Positions 8,895 to 16,470 are shown, counted from the stretch's first letter. The stretch: DNA of 37,092 nt from Bacillaceae bacterium S4-13-56 (GCA_040191315.1 JAWJLM010000049.1:1-37092), one strand, 5' to 3'. The notes: generated from the sequence alone by a model not told the origin. Numbers and translations: made by a program.

Positions 8895-9047
8895 TTAATC
8901 AAGTGTCTCTGTTTTATCATAGTTATGAGTTGTATTATTACCTGCAAAGTTATAGATGCCATGCTTTATTGGTGCTATCAAAAATCCCAAAACCATCCCA
9001 AATAGAAACAAGGTGGTCGATAGCAGAAAAACTTCCCTTTTCCTCAT
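8895..9047 (-). CDS. 50-residue membrane peptide, coupled to the alaX-like gene
   Basis: Too short for routine calling but well supported: AGGAGGAG lies at ideal spacing before the ATG at 9047, and that ATG overlaps the upstream gene's stop in an ATGA junction. The product is MRKREVFLL then a single hydrophobic helix (LSTTLFLFGMVLGFLIAPI, about 9-27) and a polar Asn/Thr-rich tail ending KTETLD. The positive N-terminus followed by one TM suggests N-in, C-out topology. The GFLIAPIKHG stretch resembles short YtxH-like anchors. Function unknown. The transcript ends at the hairpin at 8854-8889. Confidence 0.75.
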   Translation of the reverse strand: MRKREVFLLSTTLFLFGMVLGFLIAPIKHGIYNFAGNNTTHNYDKTETLD

Positions 9048-10258
9048 TGTTTCTCCTCCTCTTTTACTAGTCTTAGAAACTCCTCCATTACCTTTTCTGC
9101 TGGAAGTATGTTTTCACCCCCACCTTGTGCAAAAGAATCATTTCCGCCACCTTTCCCATTGATGATGGGCAAAATACCCTTAATGAGTTGATTGCAGTTA
9201 ATAGCCACTTCGCTCCCAGTGGCACAAATAAGTTGAAGCTTAGCATCATTGTCATTGACGAACAAAACAAGCACATTATCACTCTTAGTTGAGATTGTTC
9301 TTGCCAATTGCTGAAGTTCTTGAATGCTCCGGTCCTTAAACACGATCTTAATTAAATTTATATTATTATGAGTTTCTGCATTTGCTATCAATTTTTCAGC
9401 ATCAAATTCTAATAGTTCCAATTTGAGTGCATCCACCTGTCTTTCCAGCTCTTTCGTTTGCTGCAATACACGGTTCACTGCTCCCCCCAATTGTTCCTGA
9501 GAGGCACTTAACTTACTCGTTAAATCTTGGATAACCTCATGCTTTTGATGCAGTTCTTTTAAGACTCGATTCCCACAAACAAAATATACCCGGATCTGCT
9601 TCTTCTGTTTCTCCCAATGTAAAATTTTGATCGAACTTACTTGCCCTGTTTCTTTTGGATGCGTCCCTCCACAGCCGTTATAATCGAACTCAGGAATGAT
9701 CACTAAGCGGATATTTTCAGACACAGCTACTTTTTTTCTAAGTGTATATTGGGCAAGTTCATCAGCTGTTACCCACTTCGTCTTAATTGGCCGGTTTTCG
9801 AGAATAATTTGATTAGCTGCATTTTCTACTCTTGCAGCCCCCTCTTCTCTGAGACTTTCCGTATCAATGTCAATCGAACAAATCTCTTTCCCTAAATGAA
9901 AACTAACGGTTTTATACTCATACATATTGTCAAAAGCAGCAGACAAAATATGCTGTCCTGTATGCTGTTGCATATGATCAAACCGACGTTCCCAGTCAAT
10001 TTCCGCCTCACACTGATTCTGCAATTCCAATGAACCTTCTATATAATGTCGTATTTCACCGTCAACTTCTTCCACATCATAAACGGGCACATCATTGATT
10101 TTTCCCGTATCGTGAGGTTGTCCACCACCAGTTGGATAGAAGTAGGTTTGATCAAGGACAACATATGTTTTGCCATTCTCATCCTGGCTTTGTTTAAGGA
10201 TAGTAGTTGTAAATGTTTTGATATATTGGTCCTGGTAATACAGTTTTTTTGTTTGCAT
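9044..10258 (-). CDS. Alanyl-tRNA editing protein (AlaX family with C-terminal DHHA1 domain)
   Basis: Stand-alone tRNA deacylase of 404 residues related to the AlaRS editing domain; it removes mischarged Ser (or Gly) from tRNA-Ala in the cytoplasm. The N-terminal part has YFYPTGGGQPHDTG (about 39-52). The zinc-binding editing core shows H99 and H103 (HTGQH) and C196 and H200 (CGGTH), all intact. A coiled-coil linker (about 235-285) and a DHHA1-type domain follow, ending with the GKGGGN...AQGGG glycine-rich motif. This is the long AlaX form with DHHA1. ATG at 10258 has AAGGAG. Its stop overlaps the start of the 50-residue membrane peptide (ATGA), implying translational coupling. Confidence 0.93.
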   Translation of the reverse strand: MQTKKLYYQDQYIKTFTTTILKQSQDENGKTYVVLDQTYFYPTGGGQPHDTGKINDVPVYDVEEVDGEIRHYIEGSLELQNQCEAEIDWERRFDHMQQHTGQHILSAAFDNMYEYKTVSFHLGKEICSIDIDTESLREEGAARVENAANQIILENRPIKTKWVTADELAQYTLRKKVAVSENIRLVIIPEFDYNGCGGTHPKETGQVSSIKILHWEKQKKQIRVYFVCGNRVLKELHQKHEVIQDLTSKLSASQEQLGGAVNRVLQQTKELERQVDALKLELLEFDAEKLIANAETHNNINLIKIVFKDRSIQELQQLARTISTKSDNVLVLFVNDNDAKLQLICATGSEVAINCNQLIKGILPIINGKGGGNDSFAQGGGENILPAEKVMEEFLRLVKEEEKQ

Positions 10259-10356
10259 GATTGCTCTCCTTATTCCAGTGTTTTAATTTAATATAGTATA
10301 ACTTTTTTTACTACTAGAAAAAACAATCTTCTTTTGTTTTCTAACCCAAACGAAAA

Positions 10357-10386
10357 GAATATTTCACTCACCTAACTAACATACTA
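10357..10386 (+). promoter_or_regulatory. Sigma-G-type promoter of the spore-protein-like gene
   Basis: GAATA at 10357-10361, 18 bp, then CATACTA at 10380-10386. This equals the published forespore sigma-G consensus GMATR-N18-CATWMTA at every position. It lies 24 bp before the start codon of the small gene, with a strong SD between. Confidence 0.75.
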
Positions 10387-10410
10387 AAATTTATATGAGG
10401 AGGTAATAGA

Positions 10411-10590
10411 ATGGCTAAGAGAACGAAGAAAAATGATCCACAACAGAAAAACAAACAAGGATTCGATTCAAGTAAGACAGACTCTGAATTTGCTAACGAA
10501 TTTGGAAGTGCAAACGCAAACAGTGCTCACAAAGAGAAAGCAAAGAAAGCAAGAAAATCCAAAACAGCTAACAAAGATTTTATGGACTAA
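10411..10590 (+). CDS. Small acid-soluble-spore-protein-like protein (gamma-type-like)
   Basis: 59 residues, very hydrophilic and basic, no Cys or Trp. An N-terminal MAKRTKKNDPQQKNKQG is followed by SEFANEFGSANANSA and a Lys/Ala-rich tail (HKEKAKKARKSKTAN). The SEFANEF stretch resembles the TEFASE unit of gamma-type SASPs (SspE), which serve as amino-acid stores and are degraded on germination. The resemblance alone is moderate, but an exact sigma-G-type promoter and a very strong SD (AGGAGGT) support a forespore product. The stop codon abuts the first base of repeat copy C. It could instead be another minor spore protein; alignment would decide. Confidence 0.7.
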   Translation: MAKRTKKNDPQQKNKQGFDSSKTDSEFANEFGSANANSAHKEKAKKARKSKTANKDFMD

Positions 10591-10781
10591 GTTTATCCCG
10601 CATGAACGCGCAGCCAACCATGAAGCAAGCTTCACCAACAAGGTTGAAAAATTTAATGTTTTATTTTCATGAGAGTAATACCCCCACCACCGTAAATGTC
10701 CGATTGGTTCAAGGTCCTTTAGGTCATATCCTTGGGTGCTAACAACCAGTGGGGGCCCACTGATTGAAGTCTCACTTTATG
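10591..10781 (-). repeat. Dispersed mosaic repeat, copy C (inverted core)
   Basis: Read on the minus strand it starts with CATAAAGTGAGACTTCAATC and continues through the 5' module to GGACATTTACGG as in copies A and D, and it ends GTTCATGCGGGATAAAC as they do. The roughly 100 bp between (about 10608-10689) run the other way: GCAGCCAACCATGAAGCAAG... to TTCATGAGAGTAATACCCCC reads on the plus strand. So the core has been inverted relative to its flanks. The element begins on the base after the upstream stop codon and ends one base before the SD region of the next small gene. Confidence 0.75.
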
Positions 10782-10798
10782 AAAAGGAGTCAATTAGA

Positions 10799-10921
10799 AT
10801 GTCTACATCAAAAGGCCAGAGAGTACGCAAATGGAATGCTAGAAAACAGTCACAAAGTCCACATGGAAAAATTTCTTCCTTTGATGAGTTAGTAAAGGAT
10901 GTGAAGAAGAAGAATAAGTAG
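10799..10921 (+). CDS. 40-residue basic protein, DUF6254-like
   Basis: ATG at 10799 with AAAGGAG upstream. The product is MSTSKGQRVRKWNARKQSQS followed by PHGKISSFDELVKDVKKKNK: basic N-terminal half, then PHGK and a short amphipathic helix. It recalls the short DUF6254 proteins of Bacillus (QRxRxWxxRKQxQNPHGK); this is from memory and unchecked. The longer upstream open frame (from 10736) lies inside the repeat and is not used. The 5' flank is repeat copy C, so its promoter is either in that element or upstream of the spore-protein-like gene. Confidence 0.65.
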   Translation: MSTSKGQRVRKWNARKQSQSPHGKISSFDELVKDVKKKNK

Positions 10922-11099
10922 TCCACAAATAAGTTCTTGGTCCTTCTTAGAGGATGCTAAATCTTTAGAGGATCAGGAGCTTTTTTTGAATCCATGTTGA
11001 CAGCGATTACAGAAAATTATAAGATTAAATTCCTACCAATCTAATATTTGGTAAGGGAACTGTGAAAAGTTCATTCTTCTTTGAAAGGGATGGATTTGA

Positions 11100-11498
11100 T
11101 TGAATAAAGAACAATTAATGGAAAGTGCACGTAAGATGCGGGAGAATGCATATATTCCCTATTCTAAGTTTCCAGTGGGAGCTGCCCTATTAATGAAAGA
11201 TGGTACTGTCATTAATGGAGTAAATGTAGAAAATGTTTCGTTGGGTGCAACGAACTGTGCTGAGAGAACGGCTATATTTACAGCAGTTACAAATGGATAT
11301 AAAAAAGGCGATTTTCAGGCGATAGCTATAGCCGGTAAGACAGAGGATTATCTTCCACCGTGCAGTATTTGTAGACAAGTACTCGCTGAATTCTGTTCCC
11401 CTGACATGCCTGTTTATTTGACCAATGAAAAGAATGATATCTTAGAACTAACCTTAAAGGAATTATTACCATACGCGTTCACAGATTTAGATATGTAA
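11100..11498 (+). CDS. cdd: Cytidine deaminase
   Basis: Homotetrameric zinc enzyme of pyrimidine salvage: cytidine or deoxycytidine to uridine or deoxyuridine plus ammonia. At 132 residues it has the length of the small tetrameric class. The zinc-site residues are all present: C53 and catalytic E55 in NCAERTA, and C88/C91 in PPCSICRQVL. The N-terminal YIPYSKFPVGAAL and VNVENVSLG substrate-binding stretches are standard. The TTG at 11100 is chosen as start because AAAGGGATGG lies upstream and the sequence MNKEQLMESAR is the expected N-terminus. It stands alone, followed by a terminator. Confidence 0.96.
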   Translation: MNKEQLMESARKMRENAYIPYSKFPVGAALLMKDGTVINGVNVENVSLGATNCAERTAIFTAVTNGYKKGDFQAIAIAGKTEDYLPPCSICRQVLAEFCSPDMPVYLTNEKNDILELTLKELLPYAFTDLDM

Positions 11499-11509
11499 TC
11501 CCTAAATAG

Positions 11510-11548
11510 AAGGGCAGGCTTTGATTAATAATCAAAACTGGCCCTTTT
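11510..11548 (+). terminator. Terminator of cdd
   Basis: AAGGGC...TTTGATTA-AT-AATCAAA...GCCCTTTTG: a long interrupted stem with a T-rich end, 12 bp after the cdd stop. Confidence 0.85.
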
Positions 11549-11667
11549 GTTATGCCATTAAACTCTCACTGCTTATAAAACAACGGTAAAACAGAAAAAG
11601 CACTAGCCCCTTAGAAAGAAAACACTTGTTTCTCCGGAGTCTGTGGCCATCGACGAAAGGAGGTAGA

Positions 11668-11820
11668 CTAAATCGAGAACAAAGGGATCGTCAGCTAAAA
11701 CTGTTACATCATGTTGGGGCTACGATGTCGCGATTTAACCGAGCCTCCTTCATAAATGTTGACTTATCTAGCGAGAGGAGAGAACCGACTCTCGTCGATA
11801 GGGTGTATGACGCTTTTTAG
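11668..11820 (+). other. Small ORF without a normal start codon, or a structured RNA
   Basis: The 11549-11940 gap contains a block that is more GC-rich than its neighbours. A perfect AAAGGAGG (11656-11663) is followed 4 bp later by an open frame of 50 codons starting CTA AAT CGA and ending DRVYDAF at TAG 11818. The translation NREQRDRQLKLLHHVGATMS... looks protein-like, but CTA is not a normal start; an in-frame ATG at 11725 would leave 31 residues. The same block holds inverted repeats: ATCGACGA (11649) with TCGTCGAT (11792), CGAGAG with CTCTCG (11772-11794), and CCTCC able to cover the SD. I do not recognise either a protein or an RNA family. Confidence 0.35.
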
Positions 11821-11940
11821 TCCGTGGTCTTTGTTTCTGAGCGTATCTTATTGTAAGATTGTGTTATATAAATACCGAATCAATATTCAATACATCTTTT
11901 CAAGTAGTTACATCAGATAAAATGAAACGGGGTATTCTTA

Positions 11941-12237
11941 ATGAAAATAGAAATAAGTGAAAAAGCATTAGATTGGTTTAAAGAGGAAGTGGGTTTAGAG
12001 CAAGGGGATAAAATTCGTTTTTATACGCAAATCTATGGAACAAGTCCAGTTCGAGAAGGATATGCACTTGCCTTTACTGTAGATAATGATTCCAAGGATG
12101 CTGGTGTAAGTACAACTAAAGATGGAATCACTTTTTTTATCAATGAAACAGACATATGGTTTTTTGATGGGCATGATTTATATGTTGAATACAATGAGGC
12201 CAAAGACGAGGTAGAATACAAATATAAAAAACCTTAA
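11941..12237 (+). CDS. yneR: HesB/IscA-fold protein, YneR type (cysteine-free)
   Basis: 98 residues with the compact HesB/IscA beta-fold pattern: MKIEISEKALDWFKEEVGL, then RFYTQIYGTSPVREGYALAF, DGITFFINETDIWFF and a C-terminal YVEYNEAKDEVEY strand. Canonical IscA/SufA carriers bind Fe-S or iron with three cysteines; this product contains none, as in the Bacillus YneR subgroup, so Fe-S carrier activity is unlikely and the role is unknown. The ATG at 11941 follows ACGGGG. It ends in a shared hairpin with the convergent gene. Confidence 0.82.
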   Translation: MKIEISEKALDWFKEEVGLEQGDKIRFYTQIYGTSPVREGYALAFTVDNDSKDAGVSTTKDGITFFINETDIWFFDGHDLYVEYNEAKDEVEYKYKKP

Positions 12238-12259
12238 AGAGGGACTTTTTCGTCCCTCT
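12238..12259. terminator. Shared hairpin between convergent genes
   Basis: AGAGGGAC-TTTTTC-GTCCCTCT is a perfect 8-bp stem immediately after the yneR stop; its right arm overlaps the stop codon of the convergent gene. T-tracts are short on both sides, so termination efficiency is uncertain. Confidence 0.6.
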
Positions 12260-12695
12260 ATAACTCAAGCTTTATTTTTAAAATAACATCCTCTACAAAC
12301 ATATAAAAGGCTTTTTCATCGATATCCTCTTTGCTAAATTCTTTACTTTGGAAGCGTTTTGCGTAAGAAGCCGCCAATTCTAATTGTTCATAGAAAAAGT
12401 GATATTTGTTTACCTCTTCCCCTTTAAGAATTTCATGTAATATGACTTGTTCATAATTAGCTAATGGTTTACTCCTATAATCTTCTACTTCCTTTGCGTT
12501 TTGAAATAATTTACATTCAACGACTATTGGTTCTGGATTTTGTTTGACCAAAAAATACAGATTCTCATTAGATAAGCTGTCGATGGAATCTTCTTTCTTT
12601 GATAAGTTATACAACTCGTATTTAACTGTTGAAATATCCTGGTAATTTTGTGTTAAGTATTTTTTTAATTTGTCACCTGAATATACTGTAGTCAC
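12258..12695 (-). CDS. Hypothetical cytoplasmic protein, 145 residues
   Basis: Not recognised. The product is soluble and acidic, has no signal peptide or TM, and is probably alpha/beta: the N-terminal part MTTVYSGDKLKKYLTQNYQD, a central PEPIVVECKLFQNAKEVEDY stretch, and a helical C-terminal half (YHFFYEQLELAASYAKRFQS). The GTG at 12695 has GAGGTGAT at correct spacing. It converges on yneR and lies downstream of repeat copy D. Codon use looks like the neighbours. No functional inference is justified. Confidence 0.8.
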   Translation of the reverse strand: MTTVYSGDKLKKYLTQNYQDISTVKYELYNLSKKEDSIDSLSNENLYFLVKQNPEPIVVECKLFQNAKEVEDYRSKPLANYEQVILHEILKGEEVNKYHFFYEQLELAASYAKRFQSKEFSKEDIDEKAFYMFVEDVILKIKLEL

Positions 12696-12768
12696 TGTAT
12701 CACCTCAGGACTTATCATCCCCAATATCATCGTTTAAACGCAGCTAATTTATGATTTTCACTTTATGG

Positions 12769-12797
12769 GTGTTGGTGGGGACGGTTCTCACCAACAC
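12769..12797. repeat. REP-like palindrome (GGTGGGGACGGTTCTCACC type)
   Basis: GTGTTGGTG and CACCAACAC pair perfectly around GGGACGGTTCT. The GGGACGGTTCTCACC core resembles a short palindromic repeat I associate with many Bacillales genomes (from memory). It has no T-tract and so is unlikely to be a terminator. Next to it TTTTCACTTTAT (12755-12766) is an inverted copy of the ATAAAGTGAAA that opens repeat copy D. Confidence 0.6.
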
Positions 12798-12849
12798 ACC
12801 TAAACCATGATACGGCGTGACTTTTCTTTCATATATCGTGTTGGTAGGG

Positions 12850-13085
12850 ATAAAGTGAAACTTCATTCAGTGACCCGTCCCACACTGATTGTTAGTACAC
12901 AAGGGCAAGACCAGAACTTAAAGGCCCTTGAACCAATCGGACATTTACGGGCCGCCAACCATGAAGCAAGCTTCACCAACAAGAATGAAAAATTTAATGT
13001 TTTATTATCATGGGCAGTTTATCCCACATCTTCTCTTTTCGTTTCCCTTAAGACTTGAGGTGGGGTAGCTCATGCGAGATAAATC
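12850..13085 (+). repeat. Dispersed mosaic repeat, copy D (full length)
   Basis: It begins ATAAAGTGAAACTTCATTCA and ends CATGCGAGATAAAT. Modules run in the same order as copy A: the CAGTG/CACTGATTG hairpin, CAAGGGC...GCCCTTG, CCAATCGGACATTTACGGG, the CATGAAGCAAGCTTCACCAA core, AATGTTTTATTATCATGGGC, then TTTATCCCAC...GAGGTGGGG. An 83-codon open frame spans it, but the frame is not conserved in A or C. Confidence 0.85.
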
Positions 13086-13121
13086 CTAGCGGTTAAAACA
13101 AAAATTTTCACTCGAAAGTTT

Positions 13122-14267
13122 TTAATCAACTTGATCTAATTCGAATCCAAATAAATGGAAGAAATCTTCGCGAAATCCACGTATATCCGTAATTTCATTG
13201 ATATTCTCTGAGTTAACATTCTTCCATATTTCTGCTACTTCTTCTTGAACATCGTCTCGCATTTCCCAATCATCAATACGTATACGACCTTCTTCATCTG
13301 TTTGCAGAGGACCTTCCTTATAGAGGAAATCACGGAAAAGACGATTCATTTGTTCGATACAGCCTTCATGAATCCCTTTCTTCTTCATCACTTTATAAAG
13401 AGCGGAAATATAGAGCGGTACAACTGGAATGGCTGCGCTAGACTGAGTGACCAATCCCTTACAAACTGTAACAATTGCCTTTCCATTAATCGATTCTAAA
13501 TCTTTGGTTAGCTCGAAAGCAGTCGCTTCTAAATGATCTTTAGCTCGTCCTATCGTTCCATTGCGATAAATTGGAAAAGTCATCTCAGGACCAACATAGG
13601 AAAAGGCGATGGTTTTAGCGTCTTCCCGCAATACATCTGCCTTTTTCAATGCATGGATCCATTCTTTCCAATCTTCACCACCCATGACCTTCACGGTGTT
13701 TACGATTTCTTCCTCTGTAGCAGGGTGCAGCTCCGCTTCCGTTACCTCACCAGTATGAAAATCAACCGTTTTGTTTCGATAAGTCTTTTCGATCGGTTTT
13801 AGTACAGAATAATGAGAGGTACTTGTGTTAGGATCCACTCTCTTTCCAGCAGCTAAACTATATACAACCAGATCCACTTTTCCTAAATCTTGTCGGATTA
13901 GATCAATGGTCTCCTGCTTGATTTCATGTGAAAAAGCGTCACCGTTTACATTTTTCGCATAGATTCCTTCAGCATTTGCAAGCTCTTCTAGTGCCGTCGT
14001 ATTATGCCAACCAGCGGAAGCCGTTCGACGTTCAGTTCCTGGTTTTCCTGAGAAGATACCAATCGTGCTTGCACCGGCACCAAATGCAGAAACAATGCGT
14101 GCGGAAAGACCGAAACCCTTAGAAGCACCTATAACTAAGACGTTTTTGGGACCCTTGAGTTTTGGTTGTTCTTTTATGTATTCCACTTGTTTTTTTACTT
14201 GTTCACGGCATCCATCTGGATGAGCATTCGTGCAGATAAACCCTCGAAACCTTGGTTTAATGTCCAA
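13122..14267 (-). CDS. fabV: Enoyl-ACP/trans-2-enoyl-CoA reductase FabV
   Basis: NADH-dependent reductase that saturates the trans-2 double bond in the last step of fatty-acid elongation (or of enoyl-CoA). Residues 1-20 match the family start (KPRFRGFICTNAHPDGC). The Rossmann motif GASKGFG is at 47-53, and the diagnostic Y-x8-K active site is Y234...K243 (YRNGTIGRAK). YSLAAGKRVDP and the C-terminal ITDIRGFREDFFHLFGF are also typical. At 381 residues it is close to the usual 390-400. FabV enzymes are commonly insensitive to triclosan. The TTG at 14267 is chosen from the conserved N-terminus and AAAGGATGG upstream. An isolated gene, not in a fab cluster. Confidence 0.95.
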   Translation of the reverse strand: MDIKPRFRGFICTNAHPDGCREQVKKQVEYIKEQPKLKGPKNVLVIGASKGFGLSARIVSAFGAGASTIGIFSGKPGTERRTASAGWHNTTALEELANAEGIYAKNVNGDAFSHEIKQETIDLIRQDLGKVDLVVYSLAAGKRVDPNTSTSHYSVLKPIEKTYRNKTVDFHTGEVTEAELHPATEEEIVNTVKVMGGEDWKEWIHALKKADVLREDAKTIAFSYVGPEMTFPIYRNGTIGRAKDHLEATAFELTKDLESINGKAIVTVCKGLVTQSSAAIPVVPLYISALYKVMKKKGIHEGCIEQMNRLFRDFLYKEGPLQTDEEGRIRIDDWEMRDDVQEEVAEIWKNVNSENINEITDIRGFREDFFHLFGFELDQVD

Positions 14268-14320
14268 AACAATACCATCCTTTCTCTATTCCATATTCCG
14301 AGCTATTATAACATTTCATC

Positions 14321-15517
14321 TCATTTTTTTACTTTGATAAACACGACTTTTAAATAATTAAATTCAGGAAAGTTATGTGGGACAGCAAAATCTTCGGGTA
14401 ACTGATGTTCTTCCAAAATCTTATATCCAATATTCATTTCCTTAAATGCTTTATCAATAAATGTTTTGAACTTCTTCATGTTAAAGCTCGCATTATTGGT
14501 TGATGCAACGATTAGACCTTCATCATTTGTTATTTTCAAAGTGTCTTTAATGAGCTTCGGGTAATCTTTGGCTGTACTAAAAGTCATTTTTTTCGTACGC
14601 GCAAAGCTTGGTGGATCCAAGACAACAATATCAAATTTCAAACCATGGCGTTCGGCATATCTAAAGTAATCAAAGACATTCATCACCATAATATCATGCG
14701 CTTCAAAATCAATTTCGTTAACCGAAAATTGCTCGATTGTTTTCGGCAAACTACGTTTGGCTAAATCAACACTTGTCGTTTTTGTCGCTCCACCAAGAAT
14801 CGCAGCTACAGAAAATGCTCCCGTGTAGGAAAAAGTATTAAGGACCGTTTTGCCTTTTGCATATTTGTCCCGTAAGGCTTTTCGAACATTTCGTTGATCT
14901 AGGAAAATTCCTGTCATGGCACCATCATTTAAATCAACGAAAAAATTCATCCCATTTTCCTTAACCGCTAATGGAAACTCACCTTTTTCACCTGACACAA
15001 AATCATCTTGATCCAAATATTGACCGTTCGTATCAAATCGTAATTTTTCATAAATTCCGCGCGCTTTTACGACTTCGTTTAGGGCATGATAGATATCTTC
15101 ACGGAAGGCGTAAATCCCTTCACTATACCAGCTCACCATATAAAAGCCGCCGAAGAAGTCAATGGTTATCCCACCGACCCCATCTCCTTCTCCGTTAAAT
15201 ATACGGAAGGCGGTTGTATCTTCTGAGGAATAGAATCTTTTTCGTTTTTCCACCGCTTCACGAATTTTTCTCACAAAAAACAAGCGGTCAATCTCTTCTT
15301 TTTCTTTACGAGTTAATACCCAGCCAATCCCTTTATTTTGTCTCCCATAGTAACCAGTCCCAATATAGGCACCATATTGATCCACTAAGTATAAAAGGTT
15401 TCCTTCTTCCATAACTACTTTCGAATCTTCAATGGCATCTTTCACAATTAACGGATAGCCACTTTTCATATCTTTTACTGAATTCGACTTTAATTGTACT
15501 TTTACGACCTGTCTCAT
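14321..15517 (-). CDS. Class I SAM-dependent rRNA methyltransferase, RlmI/YwbD-like
   Basis: 398 residues in the layout of 23S rRNA m5C methyltransferases of the RlmI group. An N-terminal PUA-like domain (about 1-75, with GYPLIVKDAIEDSK and YGAYIGTGYYGRQNKGIGWV) is followed by a linker and a Rossmann methyltransferase domain. The SAM site is VLNTFSYTGAFSVAA, with DLNDGAMTGIFLDQRNVR just before it. The catalytic region shows IVVLDPPSFARTK and a FVDLNDG-type strand. The ATG at 15517 lacks a strong SD (GGATGA only). FabV follows 53 bp downstream on the same strand. The exact target nucleotide is not determinable from sequence. Confidence 0.88.
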   Translation of the reverse strand: MRQVVKVQLKSNSVKDMKSGYPLIVKDAIEDSKVVMEEGNLLYLVDQYGAYIGTGYYGRQNKGIGWVLTRKEKEEIDRLFFVRKIREAVEKRKRFYSSEDTTAFRIFNGEGDGVGGITIDFFGGFYMVSWYSEGIYAFREDIYHALNEVVKARGIYEKLRFDTNGQYLDQDDFVSGEKGEFPLAVKENGMNFFVDLNDGAMTGIFLDQRNVRKALRDKYAKGKTVLNTFSYTGAFSVAAILGGATKTTSVDLAKRSLPKTIEQFSVNEIDFEAHDIMVMNVFDYFRYAERHGLKFDIVVLDPPSFARTKKMTFSTAKDYPKLIKDTLKITNDEGLIVASTNNASFNMKKFKTFIDKAFKEMNIGYKILEEHQLPEDFAVPHNFPEFNYLKVVFIKVKK

Positions 15518-15552
15518 CGAGTCATCCTTTGATTGTAATGATAATAATATTC

Positions 15553-16122
15553 TTATTTAAAAATTTGACTTAGATCTATATTTAACCCTATCAAAATACG
15601 AACAGAAATTTCATCATCTTTTGTGAAGACTCCTTGAAAATGGTATTGACCGCTAACTAAAAGATGTACTTCAATTGATTCATTAACCGGGTCGACAATC
15701 CAATACTCTTTTACACCTGCTTTTTCATAAAGCTTATATTTTTCCCAACGGTCTAACTTCACTGACGACGGGGAAAGAATTTCAATTATCATATCCGGTG
15801 ATCCATTACAGCCCTTATCATCAAGCATTTTTGGATCGCTAACAATTAATAAATCTGGTTGAACAACATTATTAATATCATCGTTATTTTTATTTTCTAC
15901 TAGTAACCTTACATCAAAGGGCGCAAAAAACACTTCACATTCCTTTTCTCGAAGGAAAACAGAAAAAGCTGTTGACAGCTCTCTTAATACTTCTTGATGT
16001 CTCCGTGAAGGCGCAGGGGTCATATTGAAAATTTCTCCATCAATTAACTCAACCTTTTCCCCGTCATCCCAGCTTAAATAATCAGAATACGAATACTTCT
16101 CCTTCTTGTTCGGAATGGCCAC
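15553..16122 (-). CDS. Uma2 family (DUF820) PD-(D/E)XK nuclease-fold protein
   Basis: About 190 residues of the Uma2 restriction-endonuclease-like fold. The N-terminus YSYSDYLSWDDGEKVELIDG is the family signature. The catalytic-type pattern appears as VVQPDLLIVSD, PDMIIEILSPSS and RWEKYKLYEKAGVKEYWIVD, that is D, E and K positions all present. The usual role is unproven; these are abundant singletons of uncertain function. GTG at 16122 (SD AAAGGGATG) is preferred; ATG 16131 or TTG 16140 in the same frame are alternatives. It lies upstream of the RlmI-like gene on the same strand, 35 bp apart, so the two may share a transcript. Confidence 0.85.
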   Translation of the reverse strand: MAIPNKKEKYSYSDYLSWDDGEKVELIDGEIFNMTPAPSRRHQEVLRELSTAFSVFLREKECEVFFAPFDVRLLVENKNNDDINNVVQPDLLIVSDPKMLDDKGCNGSPDMIIEILSPSSVKLDRWEKYKLYEKAGVKEYWIVDPVNESIEVHLLVSGQYHFQGVFTKDDEISVRILIGLNIDLSQIFK

Positions 16123-16275
16123 TAAAATCATCCCTTTCAACTTATCCTTTAAAACATAATATCACAATCCAAAATATTACACATCTTCCTCCTGGCGACT
16201 GTTAAAGAAATGATCTAAAAGTTTATTCAACTTAACAAGTAAAGCTTTTTATTAACAACTTATAAAGCTGATTCT

Positions 16276-16307
16276 AAAAAAAAAGAACTTCTATGAAGTC
16301 CTTTTTT
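16276..16307. terminator. Bidirectional terminator
   Basis: Runs of A, then ACTTC-TAT-GAAGT and TTTTTT: a short stem flanked by A- and T-tracts, usable on both strands. On the minus strand it follows the dCache chemoreceptor, after the dispersed repeat. Confidence 0.6.
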
Positions 16308-16331
16308 ACAAGAAAAGAAAGTTTAAAATTT

Positions 16332-16460
16332 GCTAGCTCCAGCGAAAAAGCATCATCGAGTAATCTTCGAAGTTTTTGCCCCGAGTAAGGAAAGCTACTT
16401 AGAACTGCTTCGCCGAAACAAGTGCTTTTCTTGTTTCGAGGGGCGCTTGCGCTTTTCTTA
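16332..16460 (-). repeat. Degenerate dispersed Bacillus-type repeat (GCTAGCTCCAGC...GCGCTTGCGCTTTTCTTA)
   Basis: The ends GCTAGCTCCAGCG and GGGGCGCTTGCGCTTTTCTT enclose palindromic material with AACAAGTGCTTTTCTTG. This matches, from memory, a common intergenic repeat of Bacillus genomes that starts CTAGCTCCAGCGC and ends in GCTTTTCTTA. A single copy lies here, between the chemoreceptor stop and its terminator. The remainder of the 16141-16470 gap has no gene. Confidence 0.6.
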
Positions 16461-16470
16461 TTTTTTCTAT

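Noticed and set aside
10922-10990. Possible terminator after the DUF6254-like gene
   Set aside because: TTAGAGGAT occurs twice as a direct repeat before a T-run, but no convincing stem forms.
12807-13058. 83-codon open frame over repeat copy D
   Set aside because: The protein frame is not maintained in the other copies; the sequence similarity is at DNA level only.
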